DNA of 64,000 nt from the NCBI GenBank assembly GCA_944383355.1, contig CALWPF010000003.1, positions 1 to 64,000 on the forward strand, in the 5' to 3' direction. This document shows positions 36,531-46,700 of this stretch, one piece after another. The stretch comes from an uncultured Clostridia bacterium. Lineage in GTDB: Bacteria > Bacillota > Clostridia > Christensenellales > UBA1242. A program made the position numbers and the translations under genes. The notes below the pieces were generated by a model. It made no database searches and was not told the origin of the DNA. It worked only from the letters and a program-made list of their open reading frames with translations. The number at the start of each line of letters is the position of its first letter. Within the stretch, counting starts at the first letter, position 1.

Positions 36531-36884
36531 TCACATCTCACGAAAATCAGGCTCTACAAAATTTGCTGTATGATTATTCTTTACTGATATTGATTGAGGC
36601 TGTACTGTTTGATTAGGAGCAGAAAGACTTTGTGGCATTGGTCTATTGAGTGTTAAATCTACCAAGATAGTGTCTTGACCTATTTTGCATATATTATGAT
36701 ATGGAATAAATAGATCCTCTTTTGCCCTAAACATAGAGGAAAAACCTCTATTGCCTGGCACAATAATGCCTAATATCTTTGCAGTACATTCCTCAAATAT
36801 CATATCTATTACATTGCCTAGTCTCTTACCATCGGTTAGATTAATAACAATCTTTGTACGCAACTCACTAAAACTTGTTTCCAC
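36531..36884 (-). CDS. YlmC/YmxH-type PRC-barrel sporulation-associated protein
   Basis: A 117-residue protein with a PRC-barrel domain in the first 75 residues (SELRTKIVINLTDGKRLGNVIDM, ILGIIVPG, DLFIPYHNICKIGQD), the family found next to sigG in spore formers; its exact role is not established. GTG 36884 follows AGAGGT by five bases. The C-terminal 40 residues (Pro/Gln/Asn-rich) look disordered. Position between sigG and nrdR is the usual one for this family. Confidence 0.85.
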   Translation of the reverse strand: METSFSELRTKIVINLTDGKRLGNVIDMIFEECTAKILGIIVPGNRGFSSMFRAKEDLFIPYHNICKIGQDTILVDLTLNRPMPQSLSAPNQTVQPQSISVKNNHTANFVEPDFREM

Positions 36885-37096
36885 CTATTACCTCTTTTTA
36901 TATTCTAATTTTTATTTTATATTACTATCAATAACATATTGTGCAAATTCAAAAAACAACACATATCTAAATATGTGTAACTCATATAACTATATATGAA
37001 AAATTAGTTCATATAATTACAGACTTATTCTAGGAATAATGTCAGGCTATACTAAATAAATTCATTATGTATTAACATAAATATTAAAATATAATA

Positions 37097-37127
37097 CAAA
37101 AAGCAATACTACAATAGTATTGCTTTA
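37097..37127 (-). terminator. Intrinsic terminator of sigG
   Basis: AAAGCAATACTA/TAGTATTGCTTT stem overlapping the stop, with T5 on the minus strand. A second weaker hairpin lies near 36960-36980. Confidence 0.85.
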
Positions 37128-37898
37128 CATAAAGAATTTCTTTACTGTTTTGAGTGCAGTCTTTTCTAGGCGACTGACCTGAGCTTGACTAATTCCCACC
37201 TCATCACTCACCTCAACTTGAGTCTTACCAACGTAATATCTCAATAATATAATCCGCTTTTCTCTCTCATCTAATGCCTCTAGAGCGTCTTTGATAGTAA
37301 CCTTGTCCAACCATTTTTCATCAGTATCATAAGTATCCGCTATATGCTCCCCCAGTTCCAAAACATCTTGATCATCACTATAAATTGGTTCTGATAGACT
37401 CATTGGTTCGCTAATAGCATCTAACGCACATACTACTTCTCTATAGGGCTCATTTAAGTCTTGTGCTATCTCCTCAAGATTTGGTTCTCTTTGTAGCGTA
37501 CTGGTCAAACGTTCTCTAGACTGCAATGCCCTATATGCAATGTCTCGCAAACTGCGACTTACTCTCACCGCATTATTATCACGTAAAAATCTACGAATCT
37601 CACCCATAATCATAGGCACAGCATAAGTAGAAAATTTGACATTTAAGCTAACATCAAAATTATCTATAGCTTTTATTAACCCTACACAACCTACCTGAAA
37701 AAGATCATCAGCATTCCCATGCCTAGCCAAAAATTTTTGCACAACTGACAGTACTAAACGCATATTACCAAAGATAAACTGCTGTTTTGCATTCTCATCA
37801 CCTTGCTTTATCTTGCGCATCAGCTCTGCCTGTTCCAATGCTGTATATTTGGGCAAATTGGCAGTATTCACACCACAAATAAAAACTTTGTTTGACAT
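37125..37898 (-). CDS. sigG: RNA polymerase sigma-G factor
   Basis: Late forespore sigma factor. It has the characteristic N-terminus NKVFICGVNTANLP, region 2 (DDLFQVGCVGLIKAIDNFD, FSTYAVPMIMGEIRRFLRD) and region 4 with the helix-turn-helix TQVEVSDEVGISQAQVSRLEK. The 257 residues are full length. GAGGGGT precedes the ATG. It lies 61 bases downstream of sigE in the standard spoIIGA-sigE-sigG order; its products would drive spoVA in this same window. Confidence 0.97.
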   Translation of the reverse strand: MSNKVFICGVNTANLPKYTALEQAELMRKIKQGDENAKQQFIFGNMRLVLSVVQKFLARHGNADDLFQVGCVGLIKAIDNFDVSLNVKFSTYAVPMIMGEIRRFLRDNNAVRVSRSLRDIAYRALQSRERLTSTLQREPNLEEIAQDLNEPYREVVCALDAISEPMSLSEPIYSDDQDVLELGEHIADTYDTDEKWLDKVTIKDALEALDEREKRIILLRYYVGKTQVEVSDEVGISQAQVSRLEKTALKTVKKFFM

Positions 37899-37959
37899 TG
37901 TCTACCCCTCACTAACGTTAATAGTAGTGTTGGCGACAAAATCATTTTTATTCAAAAAA

Positions 37960-38673
37960 TTAATTTATTTTTGATATAGATTTTTTCATCTTTGCTAATA
38001 TTTTCTTTTCTATTCGTGAAATATAACTTTGAGAAATGTTTAACATATCCGCTACTTCTTTTTGAGTTTTACTCTCCTGTCCATCTAATCCAAAACGCAT
38101 TGCCATAATACCTCTATCCCGTTTGTCTAATTTGTTTAGTACTTGATACAGCATTTCATTTTCAAATTGTGTTTCTAATCCGCTAAAGACCTCGTCACAG
38201 TCTACTCCCAATACATCTGCCAACAACAACTCATTACCATCAGCATCAAGACTAAGTGGTTTATCAAGAGAAATTTCATTTTTTTGTTTACTAGTTTTTC
38301 GCAAATGCATCAATATTTCATTTTCGATACATCTGCTGGCATATGTTGCTAACTTTATTTTTTTATCTAAATTAAAAGTATTAACAGCCTTTATTAGCCC
38401 AATAGATCCAACGCTAATCAAATCATCCATCTCAAGACCTGTATTTTCAAATTTTTTTGCTATATAAACTACCAAGCGCAAGTTATGCTCTATTAGTTTG
38501 TTTTTTGCCTCAATATCACCATTTTGCCATCGTCGCTGATATTCCTCCTCCAACTCTGCATCCATAGGATTTGGTAACGCCTCATTATTACATAAAAACA
38601 GTAACAAATCTTCGTACTCTCTATAATCTTTTCCTAAAATCTTTGTAATAAGTTTATTTACCCAAGAAAACAT
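37960..38673 (-). CDS. sigE: RNA polymerase sigma-E factor (pro-form)
   Basis: Early mother-cell sigma factor made as an inactive precursor. The first ~27 residues (MFSWVNKLITKILG onward) are the amphipathic pro-sequence removed by SpoIIGA. Region 2 has DDLISVGSIGLIKAVNTF and ATYASRCIENEILMHLR; region 4 ends with TQKEVADMLNISQSYISRIEK. AGAGGTG precedes ATG 38673, and the gene starts two bases after spoIIGA, giving tight coupling of protease and substrate. Confidence 0.97.
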   Translation of the reverse strand: MFSWVNKLITKILGKDYREYEDLLLFLCNNEALPNPMDAELEEEYQRRWQNGDIEAKNKLIEHNLRLVVYIAKKFENTGLEMDDLISVGSIGLIKAVNTFNLDKKIKLATYASRCIENEILMHLRKTSKQKNEISLDKPLSLDADGNELLLADVLGVDCDEVFSGLETQFENEMLYQVLNKLDKRDRGIMAMRFGLDGQESKTQKEVADMLNISQSYISRIEKKILAKMKKSISKIN

Positions 38674-38675
38674 AT

Positions 38676-39512
38676 TTACACCTCTATCAATTTACTATTT
38701 AGGAGAACATCAAAACGCTTGCTCAAAGGAATATTACCTTGATTTATGCCAACTGCAACATCATATTTCCTTTCGTTTAACTTGATATAGTCGGCATCAA
38801 AAACTAATAATTGAGATTGATTGCCTACTGTTTTTAAAGATAATACTTGTGGATTGCTCAACACAACATCTTTGTACTTATGTAAAATAATATCTATACG
38901 CTCACTTGCATTAAACCAATTTTTTAAATCTTTTTCATTTAATATTACTACAGGGCGACCTACTTGATTTTGTAATGTATTACCAGTATCAATAAATCCA
39001 CGCATTTTTACTGGCTTGTTACGAATGCATAACACCACATCAACACTATACTGAGAGTATTTTTTTGTTGTCATAAATCTATTAATTTGCCCATATACCA
39101 ATATACTTAACAATATTGCACTACTCAGCACAAAGGCAAAAGGTATCTCACTATAATATGTAATACTGGCTCCAGCACTTGTGCTAGTACCAAAAAAGTA
39201 AAATACTGCATACATTGCCCCACCAAAAGCAAATGTCAACAACATAAATATTAAATATCTACTAAAAATCTTATAAAAGCTACATAGAGACAGCAATACT
39301 ATTATCAACCCCACAACTAATTTTAAAATTATCCATAATAAGCTTGGCAAAACCAAAATAGGGCTAATCAAACTAAACCCAGTACCAAACAAGCATGCCA
39401 CAAATAAACATCTGTGAGAGGTAGGGGAATTTGTAAACTTATTTGTCAAAAATAGCAAAAGATAATCCATGGTAAAGTTATCTAATATTACATTTTCGAC
39501 TATTACCTCCAT
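38676..39512 (-). CDS. spoIIGA: Sigma-E processing aspartic protease SpoIIGA
   Basis: Membrane protease that activates pro-sigma-E after a signal from the forespore. It has five N-terminal membrane segments (about residues 1-140) and a C-terminal retropepsin-like domain with the active-site motif GFIDTGNTL. ATG 39512 (278 residues) has GGAGG four bases upstream; the extra nine residues from 39539 are unlikely. Directly upstream of sigE. Confidence 0.94.
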   Translation of the reverse strand: MEVIVENVILDNFTMDYLLLFLTNKFTNSPTSHRCLFVACLFGTGFSLISPILVLPSLLWIILKLVVGLIIVLLSLCSFYKIFSRYLIFMLLTFAFGGAMYAVFYFFGTSTSAGASITYYSEIPFAFVLSSAILLSILVYGQINRFMTTKKYSQYSVDVVLCIRNKPVKMRGFIDTGNTLQNQVGRPVVILNEKDLKNWFNASERIDIILHKYKDVVLSNPQVLSLKTVGNQSQLLVFDADYIKLNERKYDVAVGINQGNIPLSKRFDVLLNSKLIEV

Positions 39513-39527
39513 ATTGCCTCCGCAACA

Positions 39528-39566
39528 AAAAAGACTCACCCTAATATTTTATAATAGGGTGAGCCA
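39528..39566 (-). terminator. Intrinsic terminator upstream of spoIIGA
   Basis: CTCACCCTA/TAGGGTGAG stem followed by TCTTTTTTG on the minus strand; it ends the small membrane protein gene. Confidence 0.8.
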
Positions 39567-39630
39567 AATCTAACCTGCAAAAAAAGCAATATAAAGTCTA
39601 AATAAAAAATCAAAGCATTATTTTTGTCAA

Positions 39631-39867
39631 TTACTGAATAACCGAAACAATAAAACCTGCTACAATGAATAACAAACCAATAACTCTCAATACAAGAGTA
39701 ATCCTGTCATCATCACGAACATCATTTGATTTACGTGCTACTCTAGCTATCCTTTTTGACAACATTGCTATTGCCAAGCCAATAATCAATAGAGTAATAC
39801 CAATAATGACAGTAGTTTGTGACAAGTACTCTAATATAGAATCTACACCTAATAATCCAAAACTCAT
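39631..39867 (-). CDS. Small two-helix membrane protein of unknown function
   Basis: A 78-residue protein with two membrane segments (about 17-37 and 58-77) joined by a basic loop (KRIARVARKSNDVRDDDR). GAGGT lies five bases before ATG 39867 and a terminator follows, so it is probably expressed. I do not recognise a family. Position between pgsA and the spoIIG locus gives no firm hint of function. Confidence 0.65.
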   Translation of the reverse strand: MSFGLLGVDSILEYLSQTTVIIGITLLIIGLAIAMLSKRIARVARKSNDVRDDDRITLVLRVIGLLFIVAGFIVSVIQ

Positions 39868-39899
39868 TTTTTACCTCAAAAAATATATTTAGTTTTGAA

Positions 39900-39930
39900 A
39901 AATACACTCAGTATCAAAAACTAAGTGTAG
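39900..39930 (-). terminator. Intrinsic terminator of pgsA
   Basis: ACACTCAGT/ACTAAGTGT stem with one mismatch and ATTTTTC tail on the minus strand. Confidence 0.75.
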
Positions 39931-39961
39931 TATACCACAATCAAGTATAGTTGTCAATATG

Positions 39962-40660
39962 CTAATTGTCTAGTTTTGAGTCTTTTTGTGCTGGCACCTC
40001 TATAATGGTTGCTGGCTTTGACTCTTTCTCACTATTATCTGCATCAGATACTTTTTGAGCAGTAGTATCTACTACTTTTGCATCTGCACCAGTATTAGAG
40101 GTGGCAGTAGTCTTTTTACCAAATACTCTACCCGCATTTTTAGCAATATAAACAATTACACTAATGACTATAATAATCAGTCCCGAATACAAGATAATGG
40201 TATCCCAACCATTTAATCTACTGTGAAAGAAACACATTATCAATCCAACTGACATTACGAATGTACCTGCTTTCCCTATAAAATTACTAGGAATAGTAAT
40301 ATTGCGTTTGTACAAACAAACCCCTGTAATTATCATAGCAACATCTACAACTATCAATGTCACCACAAGCCACACAGGTATCACATCAACAATGCCAAAA
40401 CAAATTAAAGTAGCAATCTTTAATAGCTTGTCAGCCAATGGGTCTAATACTATACCGACCTCTGTAATGTTATTGGTAACACGAGCGATGATACCATCTA
40501 GCGTATCAGTAATACTAGCTATGACGAATACAATAAGTGGAGCAATATAATCCTCCCCTGGTACATAAAAAAAAGTGATAACCAATACAGGCACCAACAA
40601 CAATCTAAACAGAGATAACATGTTGGGAACATTCCAAAATCCCTTAAACTTTTCTTTCAT
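39962..40660 (-). CDS. pgsA: CDP-diacylglycerol-glycerol-3-phosphate 3-phosphatidyltransferase
   Basis: Integral membrane enzyme for phosphatidylglycerol-phosphate synthesis. The CDP-alcohol phosphatidyltransferase signature is complete: DTLDGIIAR, then G eight residues later and the VLDPLAD tail with the last two Asp. About six membrane segments span the first 185 residues. A Thr/Asp/Lys-rich tail of about 50 residues follows that most PgsA lack. AGGGG precedes ATG 40660. Confidence 0.93.
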   Translation of the reverse strand: MKEKFKGFWNVPNMLSLFRLLLVPVLVITFFYVPGEDYIAPLIVFVIASITDTLDGIIARVTNNITEVGIVLDPLADKLLKIATLICFGIVDVIPVWLVVTLIVVDVAMIITGVCLYKRNITIPSNFIGKAGTFVMSVGLIMCFFHSRLNGWDTIILYSGLIIIVISVIVYIAKNAGRVFGKKTTATSNTGADAKVVDTTAQKVSDADNSEKESKPATIIEVPAQKDSKLDN

Positions 40661-40710
40661 ATTCCCCTAACCCCTCGTATATCAAATTCTCTTATCATTA
40701 GAATGCACTA

Positions 40711-40739
40711 ATTATAACATAAAAATTTATATAGGTAAA
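40711..40739 (-). promoter_or_regulatory. Sigma-A promoter of pgsA
   Basis: On the minus strand TTTACC (40734-40739), a 17-base spacer and TATAAT (40711-40716), about 50 bases before the start codon. Confidence 0.65.
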
Positions 40740-40803
40740 GAAAATTAACAAAAAATAGAAAATTAGAATATATTGTAATGATTATCTAAATAAGGAGGAA
40801 TAA

Positions 40804-41823
40804 TTGAAAAAACTACCATTTTTATTAGCGGTATTGATGCTACCAATGTTTACTTTTTTTGGTCTAGCTGGTTGTAACAATACCCAAACAACACAGACTG
40901 TAAGAGTTAGTGAAGTAACACACAGTGTATTTTATGCACCTATGTATATTGCATTAAATAATGGGTATTTTACCGATGAAGGTTTGAATGTAGAAATCAG
41001 TCTAGGCAATGGCTCAAACAATGTAATGACAGCAGTAATAAGCGGACAGGTGGATATAGGTCTTTGTGGACCAGAGACTGTTGTATACAATGTAGTACAG
41101 GGCAATCAAGAAAGGCCTACAGTCTTTGGTCAATTAACTGCTTGTGACGGTTCATTCCTAATAGCAAGAGAATCAAATGCTGAATTTGAGGTATCTGACT
41201 TAGCAGGCAGTACTATTGTCGCTGGTCGTAGAGGTGGTATGCCAGCAATGACACTTGAGTATGGTTTGCATTTGGCAGGGCTTGAGGCAGGTACAGATTA
41301 TACTCTAGACCTTGGTGTAGACTTTGGCTTGGTCGCTGGAGCATTTGAAGGTGGGCGTGGAGATTACTGTACAATGTTTGAACCAACCGCAAGTGCTTAC
41401 GAAGATGAAGGGAAAGGATATATCGTAGCCTCTGTAGGTGAATTAGGAGGTACTGTACCCTACACTGCTTTTGTCGCAAATCAAAAATACTTAACAGACA
41501 ACTCACTCACTGCAGAAAGATTTTTGCGAGCTATATACAGAGGTTATCAATACTTAATGACTGCAGACATAGATGCTGTAGTAGATAGTGTAATGCCAAG
41601 CTTTGTAGGTAGTAACGAGGCACATCTCAAAAGTGCCATACTCAACTACATGACTATAGGCGCCTACGCAACTAGTCCGGTAATGACAGAGGATAGCTTT
41701 AATAGACTAATAGAAATTATTACATTCGCAGACGAATTAGATGAAAATGCTAATGTAACATTTGCAGATGTAATAGACAATACTATTGCCAATAAGACAT
41801 TAAAGTATTTTGAAATGTTCTAA
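40804..41823 (+). CDS. ABC transporter substrate-binding lipoprotein (NMT1/SsuA/ThiY-like)
   Basis: A 339-residue lipoprotein (lipobox GLAGC) of the periplasmic-binding type used for nitrate, sulfonates, taurine or pyrimidine precursors of thiamine. Typical segments are FYAPMYIALNNGYFTDEGLNVE near the start, ISGQVDIGLCGPE, and GSTIVAGRRGGMPAMTLEY. The start is TTG at 40804 with AAGGAGG five bases upstream. A terminator follows, yet the ATPase and permease continue downstream in the same direction and complete the importer. Substrate cannot be named; no TPP riboswitch precedes it. Confidence 0.9.
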   Translation: MKKLPFLLAVLMLPMFTFFGLAGCNNTQTTQTVRVSEVTHSVFYAPMYIALNNGYFTDEGLNVEISLGNGSNNVMTAVISGQVDIGLCGPETVVYNVVQGNQERPTVFGQLTACDGSFLIARESNAEFEVSDLAGSTIVAGRRGGMPAMTLEYGLHLAGLEAGTDYTLDLGVDFGLVAGAFEGGRGDYCTMFEPTASAYEDEGKGYIVASVGELGGTVPYTAFVANQKYLTDNSLTAERFLRAIYRGYQYLMTADIDAVVDSVMPSFVGSNEAHLKSAILNYMTIGAYATSPVMTEDSFNRLIEIITFADELDENANVTFADVIDNTIANKTLKYFEMF

Positions 41824-41830
41824 GCGAGAC

Positions 41831-41866
41831 AAAAAACCTTTGGATAGTCAAAAGGTTTTTTGTTTT
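41831..41866 (+). terminator. Intrinsic terminator after the binding-protein gene
   Basis: AAAAAACCTTT/AAAGGTTTTTT stem with T-rich tail. It probably lets the binding protein be made in excess over the membrane parts. Confidence 0.85.
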
Positions 41867-41997
41867 CATAAAACATCTTACACCTATTTATCATTAAATC
41901 AAATTCATAATCAAAGTAGGCACAAAATGATACAAAACTTAATATACTGGGAATGTAGATTGTTTATCTTTTTACACCATTGACCAAAGGAGAAAAT

Positions 41998-42759
41998 ATG
42001 CAACCATACCTCAAATTATCTAATATTTGCCTCAACTATCATAGCAAACAAGGCGAGACAATGGCATTAAAGAATGTAAATATAGATGTGGCAAAGCAAG
42101 AATTTGTAGCAATAGTGGGACCTAGTGGCTGTGGTAAAACAACAATCTTATCTATTATTGCGGGTATATTGAAGCCTAGTAGTGGTACTATTACCTTAGA
42201 TGGCAAACCTTTGGCTACCAACACTAGAGAGATTGGATATATGTTCCAAAGAGACCATTTATTTGGTTGGCGTACTATCCAAAAAAATGTTGAATTGGGT
42301 TTGGAAATTAGCAAAGACAAATCCCCCGAAAGCAAACAAATAGTGCAAGACCTGCTCAAAAAGTATGGACTTACCGACTTTGCCAATCAATACCCTCATC
42401 AACTAAGTGGAGGAATGCGACAAAGAGTGGCACTAATACGCACGCTAGTACTTAGACCAAAAATCTTGTTACTAGATGAGCCTTTTGGTGCACTGGATTA
42501 CCAAACTAGACAGACTGTAATAGATGATGTAAGTGATATTATTCGAAATGAAAAAATCACATCAATATTAGTTACCCATGATATAAATGAGGCTGTGTGC
42601 ATGGCGGATAAAATAATTGTTCTCTCTCATCGCCCAGCTACTGTCCGCAATGTAGTAATGGTTGACCTAGATAAAACAGTCTCCCCATCAAAAAGGAAAA
42701 AAGATAAGAGATTTACAGAACTTTTGAACTTTGTCTGGAAGGAGTTAGATAGTGAATAA
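41998..42759 (+). CDS. ABC transporter ATP-binding protein (SsuB/TauB/NrtD-like)
   Basis: A 253-residue ATPase with Walker A GPSGCGKTT, Q-loop MFQRDHLFGW, signature LSGGMRQR, Walker B ILLLDEPFGALD and the switch His in VTHD. ATG 41998 has AAAGGAG five bases upstream; a TTG at 41980 is not needed. The last eight bases overlap the permease gene. Confidence 0.94.
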   Translation: MQPYLKLSNICLNYHSKQGETMALKNVNIDVAKQEFVAIVGPSGCGKTTILSIIAGILKPSSGTITLDGKPLATNTREIGYMFQRDHLFGWRTIQKNVELGLEISKDKSPESKQIVQDLLKKYGLTDFANQYPHQLSGGMRQRVALIRTLVLRPKILLLDEPFGALDYQTRQTVIDDVSDIIRNEKITSILVTHDINEAVCMADKIIVLSHRPATVRNVVMVDLDKTVSPSKRKKDKRFTELLNFVWKELDSE

Positions 42760-43561
42760 AAAATTAATGTACTCTGAAGAACACTTAAAATATTTGCGAA
42801 AAGAGAAAAAAGACAAAGTTTTTGTACTGGTATGTCAGATTGCTATTCTTGTAGTATTTATAGCTTTGTGGGAATTACTGGGATACTTTGGTGTAATAAA
42901 TACATTCATCATGAGTAGTCCTAGTAGGATCATAAACACGATAGCAGAACTATACGCAAGTGGTGATTTGTGGTACCATACAGCTATTACTCTATATGAG
43001 ACCGTACTAGGCTTTGCCATAGCCACCATCTTAGGTACCCTAATAGCAATTCTTTTGTGGTGGAGTGAAAAACTACGAAGAATATTAGACCCGTACATTG
43101 TAGTTTTGAATAGTTTACCAAAAATTGCCCTAGGACCTATAGTAATCATTTGGGTGGGTGCAGGTATACAGAGCATTGTCACCATTTGTTTCTTGATATT
43201 AATAGTTGTTACAATTATTTCTATGCTAAATGCCTTTAGAGAATGTGACAAAGATAAAATACTATTAATGAAAAGTATGGGAGCAAATACTCTGCAAATT
43301 CTCTGGAAATTAGTACTACCTAGCAGTATACCGCAATTTATCTCAGTACTAAAGATAAATGTTGGACTCAGTTGGGTAGGAACCATCATGGGCGAATATC
43401 TAGTAAGCAGTGCTGGACTAGGTTATCTAATAGTATATGGTAGTCAGGTATTTCAACTAGACTTGGTCATGGCTAGCACATTAATTTTGTGTGTATTAGC
43501 CAGCGTGATGTACCTATTGGTAGCACTCCTAGAAAAAAGAGTTTTGAAATCTCGACACTAA
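42752..43561 (+). CDS. ABC transporter permease (SsuC/TauC-like)
   Basis: A 269-residue permease with about six membrane segments and the EAA-loop region ALLMKSMGANTLQILWKLVLP-type (KSMGAN followed by WKLVLPSSIPQF). The start is GTG at 42752 after AAGGAG and overlaps the end of the ATPase gene, so translation is coupled. Two hairpins follow the stop. Confidence 0.93.
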   Translation: MNKKLMYSEEHLKYLRKEKKDKVFVLVCQIAILVVFIALWELLGYFGVINTFIMSSPSRIINTIAELYASGDLWYHTAITLYETVLGFAIATILGTLIAILLWWSEKLRRILDPYIVVLNSLPKIALGPIVIIWVGAGIQSIVTICFLILIVVTIISMLNAFRECDKDKILLMKSMGANTLQILWKLVLPSSIPQFISVLKINVGLSWVGTIMGEYLVSSAGLGYLIVYGSQVFQLDLVMASTLILCVLASVMYLLVALLEKRVLKSRH

Positions 43562-43568
43562 CCAATCT

Positions 43569-43617
43569 ACACTTCTCTTTAGTAGATACTACTCTGCCAA
43601 AGGGAAGTTTTTATATT
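43569..43617 (+). terminator. Intrinsic terminator of the ABC operon
   Basis: ACTTCTCTTT/AAAGGGAAGT imperfect stem with T5 tail. Confidence 0.7.
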
Positions 43618-43630
43618 TTGTACAAAATAT

Positions 43631-43668
43631 AAAAAACATTTATGATTCACATCATAAATGTTTTTTTA
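43631..43668. terminator. Bidirectional terminator at the end of the giant Fn3 gene
   Basis: AAAAAACATTTATGAT/ATCATAAATGTTTTTT perfect palindrome with a four-base loop, about 40 bases after the minus-strand stop at 43708. Confidence 0.88.
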
Positions 43669-43707
43669 TACTCATAATGTATTGCAAACAAATTAGAACT
43701 AGAGCAA

Positions 43708-46700
43708 CTACATATATTGGCTAGATGACACAGAAGTTATTAATACTGTAGCATCATCTTTTATATCTTCTTGCCACTCCATAGATCCTGCCACATTGGT
43801 AGCGTGACTATGGAACTGTATTTTAAAATCTACAGTTGTGGAAGCACTAGGCGCAAGAACTACGTCTTTAGATCCAGAAACAGTATCAGTACGCTCACCA
43901 TCTAATATTCCACCTAAGTTTTCCCATGCACATCTACCAGTATACGTCCACTTTAATGTGAATGAAATATAATATGGAGTATTATTATATACTGGAATAC
44001 GGGATGTATAATACCATCTAGTTTCACCTATGAGTCCGCCACCAGTCTCCTTTGCGTTACCTGGTTTATAATAACCTATAGTCAATCCTTCCGCCTCGTT
44101 AGTAGAAGATACCTCTAACTTCTGCTCAGCATTACTAAAAGACTCATTATTGCTCACATTTTGTCCCAACATATACCTCTCAAAACCTTGCCTCATATTT
44201 CCTGTGTAAGTAATCGTTATATTTGAATATTTCATATTAGCAATATCTGGGAACTCAAAAGATCCACTACCATTTAGTGTTGTGGTTTGCGTGGAACCGC
44301 CATTAACAGAATATTGAATAGTAATTGCATATGTTGCTCCCCATGTACCACATGTGAATCTATAATTATGTCTCCATGTTACTTCTGGTGCAGTGACAAC
44401 AGACCTATAAAACTTCCACTGACTCCCTATATACTCATATCCCCATCCCTGTTTAAGTGTAATTCCAAGCTCATTGCCAACAATAGGTGTCGTATATTGA
44501 CTATCGTTTATTGCTTGTTTTACTTGAGTATCATATTCAATACTGACTGATGGTGAGTATGTTGCAGGCACTGAATAATCACAGGTAATAGTGTCAGAGC
44601 CGTAGTAAATATTATAAATTGAGCTGAGATCTGACTTTAATTTACAGAATACACTAAAAGTATTTGTTCCTGCCTGGATATTACCAGCAAATCTAGTAGC
44701 ACCATTCAAAGCTGTAACAGCGCTCAATGCACTACTGCTAAAGTCAAGCGCATCTGCTCTACTAGGGTTAAATTCATAAGAGTAACTATCTCGACTCCTA
44801 ATAGTTGTAGTTGTAGTTTTTCTAATACCATTGACTGTCTGGATTAAGCCTATCTCCGTCTCACTTATAGCACTATTAGTAAATCCGACTGTACGACCAG
44901 ATTGATTCACTGCACTAATGGTAATACCACCAGCAGTGGCGTATGCTGTAAAGTCTAACATCTCAATATAATAATATTTATAAGGAATAGCATATGTATA
45001 ATCACTATCAAAAATATTACTTGTTGTATAATCGCTAGATGCTGAATATTTGAAACGTAATGAATATTCCCCACCAGATGTTACTCCAGCGAACGCACTA
45101 TCCAACAAACTGAGCACAGCCGTGCTATATCCCTCGCTATACCCATTTGTATTTGAAAGGTCTTCACTGTAACTACTGTTACTAACTGACAACACCAACC
45201 TACTAGCACTTGTATTAAATGTAGAGTTATTATATTTAATTGAAGGGGCATTAGCTGTAGGAACATTGTTATTTACCGTTACGCCGGTAGTTATATCAAA
45301 GTCTACCTTGTTAACTAGTTTTACCCTATTGATAAACTTTATCTCTTGACTAGGATATGTACCACATATGTAATTATCTATTACCGACTGTGGCAATACT
45401 GGAGTAACTGTAATCTTGTATACACCTACACCATTATCCTGAGCTTGAGATACATTCCACGCATTTCCTTCGTTACCCTTGTAAATACTATTAGCCGCAA
45501 ATGTATTAATTAAATCTACAATATCTTGACTAGTAGTAGTGGTATTATTAATCAAGAAACTATATTTGTATTGTGAATTTGTAGTACCATTTGTTGCGTA
45601 TGTATAAATAGTCACATATGATTGCGCATTAGCACTCTTTGACCAATTTACACTAATGTTACCCTTTGATAACCTATATACATCATTTGTAGTAGTATTA
45701 CCGTCATTTATTGTAACAATCTCACTGTCGTTGCAATCAAAATAACTTTCTTTTACCTCAAGACTACTTGCAGTATTCGTAATATGTACTACATTCGTTC
45801 TCTCATAGAAATGTAATACTACCTCACTACTCTCTATACTATCCACCCACCAGTTATTTGCTGTGTCACTAGCAATGGCGGTCAAAGTAATAGTTACTCT
45901 ACCACCACCACTAGATCCAAAGAAGTTATAGAGCTTAGTATATAAAGAAGCACTAATATTTGGAAGCAAGTCTACATCACTAGCGTAGTCATAACGCAAA
46001 GATGGATCAGATGAATTCCCATAGAATCTATCGAATTCACTCACTACTCCTTGTATTTGACTAGTACTCAAGCCATCATAAACAACTGGTTGCTTACCAT
46101 CGGCTGAGATCTCTAATCTATAAGTAGCATAGTTTGCATTCGTAATCTCACTGTATTCACGACTAGCATTAGCCTGTCCCCAAGTATATAATCCTGTCTC
46201 AAGTACTAGCAAATATGGGTTAGCTGCAAAATGTGACATTTGAGGATCGTCTTGTGGGAATAGATTACTTTGCTCATTGTTTACATAAGTTGATGAACTA
46301 GCCTCTACTAGAGAACCTGACAAGTCATCAAACAGTATCTCTACTGTAGGTTGTGTCATTTGCTTACCAAGAGTAAGCATATTTGCTCCAGCGCTAGCAA
46401 CTCTAGCTGTATCACTATTGCTATATGAATAGTTTACTCTCTGCTCAGCCCCATTTAGATCTATAAAGCTTGTAGAGAAGCTCTCAGAAGTCTGCGATGA
46501 AACTGACACATTAAAGGTCATTGTATTTGGTAAATTCATATAAATCCATTCACCAAAGCTATCACTTATGTTTGGATCTATAGTTATGTTGAGGTATGCA
46601 TAGTTACCTGTAATATCAACCTCTACTGGAAGATTGGTTGCACGCATGGTATTACCACCACCTGCAGAGTATGATGTCGCTATTTGCACCTCAACATCAA

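Noticed and set aside
40661..40803. TPP riboswitch for the ABC importer
   Set aside because: The 143-base region lacks the TPP core elements and is mostly A/T; thiamine-precursor transport cannot be claimed.
42835..43389. 184-residue minus-strand ORF inside the ABC permease
   Set aside because: It is fully antisense to a clear permease gene and has no ribosome-binding site or family signal.
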